In this document: positions 24,366 to 35,121 of the stretch, piece by piece
How positions within the stretch are numbered: the first letter of the stretch is position 1
Layout of the letters: each line of letters starts with the position of its first letter
NCBI GenBank assembly: GCA_031308135.1
Contig: JAHLJT010004567.1
Location: 128,659,356-128,723,355 of the forward strand
DNA: 64,000 nt
Origin: Acheta domesticus
Lineage: Eukaryota; Arthropoda; Insecta; Orthoptera; Gryllidae
Reading direction: 5' to 3'
Made by a program: the position numbers and the translations under genes
The notes under the pieces: model-generated
Told to the model about the DNA's origin: nothing
The model's input: the letters and a program-made list of their open reading frames with translations, nothing else
Database searches by the model: none

Positions 24366-24377
24366 TCTCTCGCTCCT
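24366..24377 (+). repeat. Right target-site duplication of the composite insertion
   Basis: TCTCTCGCTCCT after the ATTCAATCAA tail of copy 3, identical to 12400-12411. The old element's ORF1 frame resumes with it. Confidence 0.88.
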
Positions 24378-24798
24378 TTTCTGATGCTGTGAAGGTTAGC
24401 TCTCCGGGGGTTGCAGCGAGCTGTCAAACAGAACGAGCTGTCCGCCAAATGGTGAACTTCTCATGCCAGGTGTCCCCAGTGGACCTCCCTGACGATACCT
24501 CACCCCTGCAAGGTGGAAGAGTTGTCATCCCCACAAAGTTAAAAAAATGAGAGAAAAACTCAGCCATCGCAGTCATCGAAACAGCCACCTAAGCCTGTCT
24601 CAATGGACTGTGATGTGACGCGCCTCTGCCTCAGACCCGGCCACTAAAATAAAGCCAAGTTCCCTCCGAAACTCGCACTGAGCGAGCATCTACCCCCCCG
24701 GGCAATGCCAAGGAGTTGTCAGCTTCGGAGGAAACTCCTGTTGGGGAGGAATCCCGAGCATCCGGCTCCCAACGCCGGAGGAAAAAAGATAATTTATA
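24378..24798 (+). pseudogene. ORF1 of the old I-type element, 3' portion
   Basis: The frame FSDAVKVSSPGVAASCQ... continues LSRS at 12411 and matches ORF1 residues after the knuckles in the young copies (FSSAAKPKSPGVTASCQ). A TGA after VVIPTKLKK near 24550 ends it early. Degenerate Ser/Pro-rich sequence continues to just before ORF2. Confidence 0.8.
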
Positions 24799-24804
24799 AT
24801 TTCC

Positions 24805-27800
24805 ATGGCTCTTCTGTCATGGAACCTAAACGGGTACTCCACGCGGCGGGACGATCTTAAACTGTTGCTGTCCCGTCACAATAATTTGATAATCTGTCCC
24901 CAAAGACCCACCTCACCCCACACTGTCCCTTGTCTCTCCGCGGTTTTTCCCCCTTTCAGGTTCGATGTGGATGGTCTCCGTGCTCATGGCGGAGTTGCTT
25001 CACTGGTTCATGATTCGCTGCTGTCTTCAGAGGTACCTCTTCAGACCAAATTTCAAGCAGTGTGTATGCAGGTGCACCTCCCATCAATCACACTCACTGT
25101 TTCTACATCTACATGCCTCCAGGATGGAGTGTATCTCCTCATGAACGTTTGGGTTTGATCAACCAACTGCCCTCTCCGTTTGTGATAGTCGGGGATGTAA
25201 ATGCCCACAGTCATCTCTGGGGCTCTTCCCGTACTTGTCCGAGAGGTAGTGTATTATAATCAGTTATAGACTCAGCGAACCTGGTTATTCTGAATTCCGG
25301 CGAACAAACTCACTTTGCCGTCCCCACAAACTCGAATACGTGTATCGATCTAGCACTCTGCAGCCCTTCTCTTGCAACCGTTCTGCAATGGTCCATCCTA
25401 GATGACCTGTACGGAAGCGACCATTACTTTATTAACGTCCACATTGATGATCTAGACCGTGGGTTGGCGCGCCCCCCTCAATGGTGTGTCCGTCGTGCTG
25501 ACTGCGTGACGTTCGCTTGGAACGTCAATCTATCGGAGGACGAGTTTGTCAGCGTCGAAGAAATGGCAGCACATTTTAACAGAGCTGTATTACGAGCTGC
25601 GGACATTGCAATCCCCAAGTCGATTGGCAAATCGCGACACCCCATCACCCCATCGTCCCGTGGTGGGACTTGGATTGCTCAAGGGCTGTTGGTGCTCTTA
25701 AAAAATCGTTGGCAAGATTAAAACACTATCAAACCGCGGATAACTTAATTGAGTACAAGAGGTGCAGAGCGAAGGCGAGAAGAACCATTTTAAAAAGTAA
25801 AAATGCGTCATGAAGGGCATACGTCTCTTCTTTGAATTGCCAAACGCCATTATTTCTGGTATGGAGGAAGGTGCGTCAAATCAAAGGACATCCTTCCCCA
25901 AATTCAGTGCCAGGTCTTCTCAAAAATGGTCAAATAATGACAGCTCGAAACGCCATTGCAGAGGAACTTGCCACCCATTATGAAAACATGTCGAGTTCGG
26001 CAAACTACACGTCAAACTTCATTCTTCTCAAAGTAAGAATGGAAAACCGCGCTCTGGATTTTTCTAGCAGAACTCATGAGGATTATAATACCCCTTTCTA
26101 CATTTATGAAATGCGTTCTGCTCTAATGCTTGCGAAAAGAACCACACCAAGTCGAGACGAAATTCACAACTTAATGCTGCACCATCTTCCAGAAATGGCC
26201 ATGCAATTCCTTCTCCGGTTTTATAACCGTATCTGGGAAGATCCCTACCTTTTGGCGAGAAACCATCATCGTCCTAATTCCCAAAGAAGGCAAAGATCAA
26301 TCACTGCCATCAAGTTATCGACCTATCTCTCTCTCACAAGCTGCGTATGCAAATTTCTGGAACGCATGGGTGAATCAGCGTCTGGTCTGGACCTTGGAAT
26401 GTAAAAATCTGTTGACGCCAATCCAAAGTGGGTTTAGAAGGTACCGCTCAACCTTGGACCAACTCGTTTCGCTGGCAACAGCTGTCTGCACATCGTTCAT
26501 CTTGAGGCAACACCTTGTATCCATATTATTCGACATAGAAAAGGCCTATGATACCACTTGGAGGCATGGCATTCTGCAAACCCTACACTCTTGGGGATTT
26601 AGGGGGAAGCTTCCTCTATTCCTCCAAACCGTCCTTTCGAACAGATCCTTCCGTGTTCGTGTGGGTGATAGGCTATCTCGTAGTCACCCTCTTGAAAATG
26701 GTATTCCCCAAGGATCAGTCCTGAGTGTCACTCTGTTTGCCATCGCCATCAATGGTATAGCGTCGACCGTGAGAGAACCTGTAAAAGTATTGCTTTTTGT
26801 GGATGATATTGCCATCTTTTGTTCATCCAGCAGCATCAGTGTAATACAGAGGCAACTCCAAATGGTGCTCAACAAGCTCCATGAATGGAGCAGGCTTTAA
26901 ATTGTCTGCTTCTAAATGTACCTGTTTGCACTTTTGTAGGATACACCATTTGCATAGCAACCCAGTCCTTTACTTGGGAGGAAATCAGCTTCCATTCGCT
27001 GAATCCGCCAGGTTCCTGGGGCTCACATTTGAGAAATCCCTCACGTGGCGTGCTCATATCCGTGGATTACAAACCAGAAGTGTCTCTCCCCTTAACCTTT
27101 TTCGAATGCTGAATGGTACATCATGGGGTGCCGACCGCACTACCCTACTGCGGTTATATAGATCACTCATCCGCTCAGTTTTGGATTACGGTAGTGAAGT
27201 GTATTGTTCGGCAGCTCCCTCCACTCTGCGACCTATCAATAGTACACACCACGCTGGTATCCGTCTCTCAACTGGTGCGTATCACACCAGCCGAATCGAG
27301 TGCCTTCTAGCTGAAGCTGGTGAGCCTTCCTTAAAAAGAAGGCGGAATATTTTATTAGCATCATTCGGTGCTAAAGTATCAGGACTTCTGAACCATCCTT
27401 GTCGCCAAATAATTATCCATCCTGAATATGAAACATCATATATTCTTCGAACATCGCTGCCTCAGCCTCCAGGCATTTGATTGCGAAATCTGTTGCGGGA
27501 CCTTAATGTGGTCCTTCCCATCCCTGTGAAACCCCCAAGTCATCCTATTCCCCCTTGGAAACTCCTCCGCCCGAATATTGATCTCAGACTATCCTATCTT
27601 CCCAAACAAACGACTAGTCCTCTTGTTTACCAGATGCATTTTCAGGAAATGAGGATAGCCTACCCAGATCATGTATTTTTGTACACAGATGGTTCATCGT
27701 GCAATAACACAGTGGCATGTAGTTTTTATTGTATCAGAGTCACCAAATCATATCGGCTACATTCTCAATACAGTACCTTCACTGCTGAAATGTATGGAGT

Positions 27801-28476
27801 CCTTGAAGCCCTAAAATACTTTGAGTCAGCGACTTTGCGCCGAGCTGTTGTCTGTTCTGATTCTCTCAGCTCACTACAAGCTATCTCCCGTTCTTCCTCA
27901 GACTACCTGACACAATCAATTCAAAACCTCATTCATCGCCTTTTGTCTCGCCACTATGATCTGGTACTGAGTTGTGTACCAGGCCATGTGGGAATCGTGG
28001 GGAATGAGATGGCTGATCGGGCGGCGAAATCGGCGACGGGGAATACTCATGTTGACATTTCTTTTGTACCATCGTCCGATGTTAAGGCTTTTTTAAAACG
28101 ATCCATTTTTAGTGCGTGGCAAACAGAGTGACACAATACCACCTATAAACTAAGTGCAATAAAGGATTCTGTTAATTCCTGGCGTTCCTCATCCCGGCCT
28201 TTTAGACGTGAGGAAGTTATTTTAACCCGTCTTCGTATCGGACACTGCCACTTTTCGCACAGTTTCCTCATGCGAGGTGACTCTCCTCCCACCTGTGATA
28301 AATGCAGGGCGAATGTTTGTGTGGAACACGTCCTCCTGCAGTGTTTGAAATTTGATGGCAGCCGACAAAGACATGGTCTGGGCAACTCTCTACGAGAGTT
28401 GCTCGGAGATGACGATTCCGCGCTCTCAAACCTTTTTTGTTTTTTGAGAGAAAGCGGAATATATAATTTTATCTGA
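24805..28476 (+). pseudogene. ORF2 of the old I-type element, multiply broken
   Basis: Starts MALLSWNLNG and follows copy 3 ORF2 end to end through many frameshifts and stops. Recognisable pieces: endonuclease 24805-25440; pre-RT/RT 25832-26900, with LFVDDIAIFCSSS near 26790; thumb/connection 26881-27480; RNase H 27481-28131, with YTDGSS and GNEMADRAA; zinc motif CDKCRANVCVEHVLLQC near 28300; stop at 28474-28476. Non-functional. Confidence 0.88.
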
Positions 28477-28712
28477 CATTAGGACAATAATGTTTTATAA
28501 TTTTTTGGCTCCATATTTACGTTTTCGAATTTGTCCTATCTGTTTAAATTTTTTATGTGTAGTGGAACCTTTTTTGTAGGGTAAATGTGTACTTTTAAAT
28601 TAGCTGGTACCAGCAACACTTTTACTAGAATTTTAATTAACTGTTTTTAGAAATACTTTGACACGGGCGCCAATGACCTTAGCAGTTGAAGCGCCCTCTA
28701 AACCTAATCAAA

Positions 28713-30789
28713 CAAACAAAATGTCCGTCCGTCTGTATGTGAACAACACTAGCGCCTAAACTATGCATACGATTTTTTCCAAATTGAAGAAACCCCTGGC
28801 CTGAGTCAAAGCTCTGATATTTTGAAAAACATTCATTAATTTTTGGGGGTACTTTACATAAAGCCCCGGACATTTTCAAAATTTTCTCACAAACGGTTCC
28901 AAATTTTTTTTTGAATTTATTGTAAAAATAGAGTAAAATACACTTATTAAGGTGTCATTGCCCCGATTTTCACGGATAACTCTGAATTTTCGAAAATTGC
29001 AAAAGTTTGAATTTTATTCCAACTACAAAATTGCAGATAGAGATTTTGCCTTCAAATACAATTTGTTCTTCATAGTGAGTCCTTTCTTTAAGGTCATACA
29101 CATATTTTTCAAAATTTTAGTTTTCGCGCAACATTGCGTGCAATATGTGCAACTTGCCAAAATGTAATTTTTTGACATATCTCTCATGTCATTAATATTT
29201 ACATTGTTGACGATTTTTATATTATTATATTAATGAGTACATGTGCTTTAAATAATATTAAAATTTTTTAAATAAAGTAAAGTTTCTCGAGAACTCAGCC
29301 GTTTTCTGTAAAAACTAGCTCAAAATTCCCCATTTTCAGAAACGATCAAACGCCATTTTTCTCATAAGTGACACCAAATTTGTTCGAACTTTTGGAACGG
29401 GTACTGCTATTTGCATTCTTTAATATGACATTAAGTTCATTTTGGGGTATTTTTTGTTTTTTTCAAAAATTAGAAGAATTTAATTTTTTAAAAATGTCTC
29501 TTAATATGCACATTACCAGCAATTTGTAAGCATTATATTTTGAGTGTATCTGATTCAAATGAAGTTCTTTGAACCCGTAAAAATTTTATGTGAAAAAGAG
29601 CTTCAAATTTCGCATTTTTTGTTGTGCTTAAAAGCCATTTTCTTAAAAACGGCTAAAAATTTTTAAAAGACATATATTTTCATATATTAATTGTAATAAG
29701 AATATTAATATATTTTTAATATATTTAATATTCTAAAATTAATATTTCCGTTCTACAATTAGGAAACAGAAAAATTAAAAAATGTCAGAAAAAAGTTCTT
29801 TGGGCAGCGATAGATGGCAGCTGGCTAGGGTGTGTGACAACACCAAATAGCTAGCCCAGACCCAAGGAAAGACCCACGTTTTCTCCCAGACCCAAGTTTT
29901 CGCGCACTAATGCGTGCAATATGTGCAATTTAAAAAATACAAAAACAAGATTTTCTCAAAAATTGCAGCAATTTTTTTCTGTAAATAGTTGGTAAGGATA
30001 GTGACTAATGTACTCTATGAGATGACATAAACGCCCATATTGCTCTATTCTTTTGTTTAAAAAAATTCAACGATGTAATATTGTTGACTTGTCTGTCATG
30101 TCGTTCATATTTACATTACCAGCAATGTAGTGTACATTATTATATTTATGAGGACATGCGCTTTAAATAATGACACATAAAATCTCTCGAAAACTCAATA
30201 GTTTTCATTTAATAAGAGCTCAAAATTCCGCATTTTCAGAAACGCTCAAACTCCATTTTCTCATCAATGGCTCCAAATTCACACTTTTCGAAAGGATAGT
30301 GTTTCTGCACTCTTTAATATGACGTAAAGTTCATTTTAGGTTTTCTTTGTTTTTTCAAAAATTACACAAATGTAATTTTTTGAAAGATCTCTCACGCCGT
30401 TAATATGCATATTTCCAGCAATTTGTAAACACTAAACAATTGTGAGTTAAAGTACTTCAAATAACGTTCTTCGAAAACTCAAAAATTTTCTTTGAAAAAA
30501 AGCTTTAAATTTCGAAATGATAGGAGCGCCTAAACGACGATTTCTTTAAAAACGGCTCCAAATTTTTCAAAGATAATTGCCATTTAGGTCGAGGTTTTAT
30601 TGTTCTTTAATATTCTTAAAATAATATTTAAGTTCTACTATTAGGAAACCGAAGATTTTTTTGTTTATTTGCTTAAAAAACAGTAAAAGCTGAATATGAC
30701 GTGTGGGGAAAGAGATTATCTGCGCATATTTTCTTGAGGCCCAGAATTTAAAAAATTGAAAAACTAGAAACAAGAATTCAAAAAATAAT
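28713..30789 (+). repeat. AT-rich dispersed repeat with GTCCG/GTGAACAACACTAGCG start
   Basis: Begins ATGTCCGTCCGTCTG and GTGAACAACACTAGCGCC, shared with 53300 (plus) and, inverted, with 54850-54900; related strings occur at 60180 and 57255. The interior has two diverged ~1-kb blocks (about 29100 and 30060) sharing GCGTGCAATATGTGCAA and CTCTCATGTCNTTNATATTT motifs. No coding sequence seen. It abuts the 3' tail of the old I-type element. Class unknown. Confidence 0.65.
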
Positions 30790-31828
30790 TAAGGCGGTTA
30801 GAACCAAAGGGGTGTAAGTGACAAAATTGAGAAATTTAAGGTATTTCATTCACTTTGAAGTATGAAGTGGATTGTGTTTGTAGGCAAAGGCATGCAAGAT
30901 CATTCATTGATTTGGGTTGCGTTTTAATGGTGTTTCTGAAAACTACTTAACAAAACGTCGTAAGCCTTTGGCGGCAAAGGGATAGAAGTGCAGTTGCACC
31001 TCTTTAGCGCGAAGGAGCTTCACACTTTACCCGACGTGTCTTTAGCTATATTACTTGGTGCTATATTAAGTGGTATTTTTGTACATTTACAATGGAAGTT
31101 AGTGATGAGTTTGACAAAGAGGAAAATAGTGAAGAAACAGGAAGCAGAAGTACTGATACATAAGGTAATATTACTTAATTTTAAAAGAATCTGATTCTGA
31201 ATGTAACCTTTCTATTTTCCGGTCATGTATTATATGATTGTTCATGTTATCAAATGCCAAATGAGGAATTAATAGTGTTTTATTTACATGTAGATTCAGC
31301 AGATGGTACTGATAAGGAGGTGCTGATAAGAAGACTTACAAGAAATAGAAAGAAGTAAAATAAATAAGGAATATCATTTGCGACAGGTAGAGAAAGCCAG
31401 AACAGCGAAAAGTAATGCTAAAAAACTGGCCAAAGAGAACACTACAAGAGTTTAAGCGATATGTTTTGATTTGCAAAAAACATTGCCTACAGCTATGTTA
31501 ACAAGTAGTACAGTCTATTACCTTCGACAGTACAATTTCGCCATTCACGACCTTGCTAAAGACAGTTCTACAATGTATATGTGGTTTGAAGGAGAGGACT
31601 TAAGAGCATCTCAAGAAATTGGGTATTGATTAGTTACGTGTGTACAGCAACTTCCTGCTTCTACAAATCATCTAGTCGCTTTTAGTGATAATGCTGCAGG
31701 ACAAAAAATAAAAATATCTGTTTTGGATGTTCTTATTACAAAATACATCTCTACATGTTGTGTCTTTTAAAATCAGAAGAAGAACTCCGTTTCTCACAAC
31801 ATTTATTGTACACAACATAAAATACAAA

Positions 31829-32493
31829 TGGTCGCCGGGAGGCGAACTGGGTAAGCCGAAGGCTCAGTTTTTGACGGCCGACGGCCGTGGTGAGTGGCAG
31901 TGGGAGGGGCCGTGACAACGGCCGCGGCGAGCAGGTAGTGTCGCCGGCTGAGAATTGTGGCGGCGGCGGAGCCGTCGCCCAGGTGCCGAGAGGCTGGAGC
32001 GCGGGGGCCAGGTAGAACCTGCGACAGCGTGAGGCCGTAGAACCACCCGGGCGATGCTAGGGGGAGACGTCGCCGAACGTAGCGACGGCAGCTGTGCCGT
32101 CCGCTCGGCAGTGGTGAGGCCGGGGCGTGGTCGCGTCGCTGGCAGAGCGTCGTGGCGGCGGCAGGGCAGGCGCCCGGTGAGGCAGTGGCGTTGTGGATTT
32201 CCGTTGCCTCGGCGTGTCGCGTCGGAAGACTCGGTCGGCCGGCTCGGGCTGGCGGTTGCATGTGCTGGCTCTCCGTTGATCGCTGGCAGACTTGTGGCTG
32301 ACTCGTCGCTGACAGACTGGTAGCTGACTTCTACCTGACCCGTTGTCCACCGGGTTTTTATACCCCGGTGGGCCAATGGGAAATCGAGTTCTAAGCTACG
32401 GTCAGTGCGCAGCGCGTTTGTGCTGCGCCCTCTTGACCGTGTCTTGAGTTTTGCTGGCGCGCGCCGTTTGAGTGGTCGGCGCGCACACAGCAC
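31829..32493 (-). mobile_element. GC-rich insertion interrupting the transposase relic
   Basis: A 665-bp CpG-rich block with sharp borders, flanked by TACAAA on both sides (31823-31828 and 32494-32499). The transposase-like frame is present on both sides, so the block was inserted. On the minus strand TATAAAAA lies near 32360 within a CCACCGGG/CCCCGGTGG inverted repeat, about 135 bases from the right border. That layout would fit a solo LTR in minus orientation, but TG/CA ends and the duplication do not line up cleanly. Long frames here reflect base composition. Confidence 0.55.
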
Positions 32494-32776
32494 TACAAAC
32501 TGTGGGTAACAAGTTCCTGGTTTCTGGGCAAATCTATACGGAATGTGATCAAGACTTCGGCCAAATTGAAAACACTGAGAAATATCAGCAGTGTGTGTTT
32601 ATACCACATGACTGGGTTAAGGTTGTGACAAGTTCCAGCCGAAAGTTAAGTGCCAAACGTATATTTCGTATCAACAGATGATTTTGTATCAATATAACCT
32701 ATGAATGATCTTGTTAAAGACAACGTTACAGGGATGCGCTATATTCAATGGTTTCATCTAGAAAAGGATCATCCAT

Positions 32777-33240
32777 ATTTATTTATTTATTTATTTATTT
32801 ACGTCAAAAACAGTTAAAAACTGCGTGTGAAGAGCTATGGGGAGAAGTGAATTTTGTGCACTTTTTCATAATTCTGTGGTCTCCATCCTAAACCATATTC
32901 TAGTCGAATTTTGAATACAGAAAAGATTTTTTCGAGTTTTGTTGACAAAATATTCGCTCCTATATAATAAAATATATTTTCAAAGGTAAATTAGCTATAA
33001 ATTCCTGCCCTGAACCCTCATGTTCTTCATGAAAGAATATTACTTTTTGCCGCGATAATATGAAAAACGATCATTTGAATAACTGTATTTCCCACTGAAA
33101 TTCAGAAGACGTGCACAAATAGTGAAGTTACATTTATGCCCACAAACAAAACAAGGGACCATCTCAGCATTTGCTCAAGGATCAGGGAAACTGGACGAAA
33201 AACCTGATCGAGATGGGGACCATCAACCCAGAAACTGTGG
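32777..33240 (+). repeat. Dispersed repeat, copy 2 (plus), within the TIR transposon
   Basis: Starts with (ATTT)n and GACGT-like sequence. Similar over its length to the reverse complement of 1840-2330, ending with CATCTCAGCATTTGCTC and CTGATCGAGATGGGG. Confidence 0.7.
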
Positions 33241-33688
33241 TACAATACTTGTTACAGGTTCTTTAGAATTATACAAATGATAATAATTACATTAACTATC
33301 ATTGTTAAAATTAATGCTACTTTACTTTTTAATGCTCGGTATAGTCTCGAATTGTATAGGAACAGTTATGCAGCATACTCACTGTATTAGGAGAATACTC
33401 TAAACGAAGACATACAGTTTGAATCAGTCGACCTCAGGAAAACCAAGAAAGGACGACCACGTTCATCCACACATTTACAGTTAGTGTATGAATCATCACT
33501 TGCAATAACAAATGTAAAATATAAAAATCTACAGCAGTGGCTTCAGTTTATATCTCCTGTCCACCATCAGTTTTACAGCGATCAAAAACACACACTCCAG
33601 AAACAAATTGCTTCAAGATGCCATTGAAGAGCCCAGTGCAGATAGTGGCGAAGGCACAACATTGGAGTCGGAATGAATTACTTGTGAA

Positions 33689-33739
<51 letters not shown>

Positions 33740-33740
33740 T
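33689..33740. repeat. (ATT)n microsatellite
   Basis: About 17 uninterrupted ATT units. Any frame through it (poly-Leu or poly-Asn) is an artefact. Confidence 0.95.
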
Positions 33741-34235
33741 ATTGTCATTATACTGGTTCGGAATGTCAAAACGGTATTTTCAGTTCATTTCCAATCTAAT
33801 AAGCTCATAGAAAAAGTAAGTGACATATTTGGTGGCAAATGGGTGTAAGTACACGCAAGCATTTTGGAAAAAGATCCAATTTCAATATGTATTGAACAAA
33901 ATCCATAGAAATTGTAAATATAAGTTCGTTAATAACTAACAGAAAGAATAATTACTTTAGAAATGCTTCTAGAACGCTTCAGAATTTTTATTTTGATCCA
34001 ATCTTTAAGGCTCATTTTCTCTAAACTACGTTTTTGTCACTTACACCCCTTTGGTTCTAACCGCCTCAATTATTATTTTAGAAAAATAAAAATTTGAAAA
34101 ATGCGTGTTCCTGAGTTATAGAAAATCAATTTCAACGGTAAATGAACTGCTGATTTGATTTTTCTGCATTGCTAACAAAATAGTAATGAACATCAGTTCT
34201 ACTCCTACCATTACAAGCAAAATAAGTGCTCAAAA

Positions 34236-34520
34236 AAACGTGCGCACAGTGAAGCTACATTTACGTCCAGAAGCAAAACAAGGGGCCATCTCAGCATTTG
34301 CTCAATGGATCAAGGAAACTGGACAAAACTCTGATCGAGATGGAGGTCATTGACCCCCATCATCATCTCAAATTAAGAAAAAGTCTAATAACTGAACTTG
34401 AAGCGGCGATACTAGGCAACTCTCAAGAGTATGTGGCAAGTCCGAATAGCTAGCCGAGACAAAAGGAAATGGAAAACTAGTACGGGAAAGTCTGTGCCAT
34501 TCTGTCGCACCACTAGTTTA
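34236..34520 (+). repeat. Dispersed repeat fragments (copy 3 of the ATTT family, plus an ATAGCTAGCC family fragment)
   Basis: 34236-34365 matches the ends of the repeats at 1840 and 32777 (AGAAGCAAAACAAGG, GATCGAGATGGAGG). 34430-34510, with ATAGCTAGCCGAGAC and ACTAGTACGGGAAAGTC, is similar to the reverse complement of 40840-40920 and to 29815-29880. Confidence 0.6.
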
Positions 34521-35121
34521 TTAATTACATACTCTGACTATAAAGTTCGGTGAATGAAGTCAGAACGGCCGATCTGGTAACACGCCGCCGAATAACAAAA
34601 ACACTTATGTGTTTTCTGAAAATGGCTTTGCCAGCTTAACGGACGTCTTGAATTAGCTACCAGCCGATCACAACGGAACGCATTAGAAAACTCATTCTCG
34701 CGCACTTACGGACCGACTCGACTTTTTACGAGGCATGACGAAGACGAACGCGTGCACCCTCCTGCGTCTTCTTAAGATGTCTGCTCCCTTTTAAGGCCCT
34801 GTATTATCACCTTCGGTTACAACCGCCGGTGAACTAACTCCCAGTTATAGTAACTTCAAGTTAAAAGGGACTTTGCGTATTACGAGTGTGAGATAACTGG
34901 TAGTTAGCTAACTCTCACTTTAACGTTTACTCGCTGTTGGTTGGCAATACTTTCTAGTACTCAAAAGGATTCATAGAGCGCAGCACAATGTTTTCGATAT
35001 TCAACTTTTCGTGCGACGTTCACTTTTTCCCTGTGGGATCTTTTATACTATTTGTTCGAGATTTCCTTTGTATTCGGTGTTGTGTTTGACTTGGCTAGGT
35101 TAGGTTTTCGGCGTTTGCGAA

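Larger units (their letters stand above)
24378..28720 (+). mobile_element. Old I-superfamily non-LTR element, 3' part
   Basis: Continuation of the element that starts near 11240. It holds the ORF1 3' end, a decayed ORF2, and a 3' UTR that ends GGGCGCCAATGACC...GCAGTTGAAGCGCCC with a CTAATCAAACAAACAAA tail. It is more diverged from copies 2 and 3 than they are from each other, as expected for the nest's host. Confidence 0.87.
31092..33640 (+). pseudogene. Decayed transposase-like gene of the TIR transposon
   Basis: Possible start MEVSDEFDKEENSEETG at 31092. Further pieces on the plus strand, across stops and shifts: CFDLQKTLPTAMLTSSTVYY and DLAKDSSTMYMWFEGED near 31465-31610; HLVAFSDNAAGQKIK near 31670-31710; after the GC-rich insertion, GNKFLVSGQIYTECDQDFGQ at about 32506; and a C-terminal LQQWLQFISPVHHQFYSD near 33530-33580. 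These match a motif series (FDLQ.TLPTP, SDN..GQ, FLV.GH....D.DFG.IE, P..H.FY) that I associate with widespread uncharacterised arthropod transposase-like proteins. The SDN and D-DFG acidic residues may be catalytic; that is inference. Not functional. Confidence 0.6.
30794..34065 (+). mobile_element. DNA transposon with 34-bp perfect TIRs, family not recognised
   Basis: The left end, starting GGCGGTTAGAACCAAAGGGG at 30794, and the reverse complement of the right end at 34065 are identical for 34 bases. The flanks are TTAA (30790-30793) and TCAA (34066-34069), consistent with a TTAA duplication carrying one change. Inside are pieces of a transposase-like protein, a nested GC-rich insertion (31829-32493), a copy of the dispersed repeat (32777-33240) and an (ATT)n microsatellite. 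Length 3.27 kb. TTAA-type sites are known for piggyBac and Kolobok, but the protein motifs do not let me assign either. Confidence 0.82.

Noticed and set aside
31803..32493. Long minus- and plus-strand frames in the GC-rich insertion
   Set aside because: Same reason; low stop density in GC-rich DNA explains them.
33548..33848. Frames with poly-Asn or poly-Leu
   Set aside because: Produced by the (ATT)n microsatellite. The only real signal nearby is the transposase C-terminal relic at ~33530-33580.
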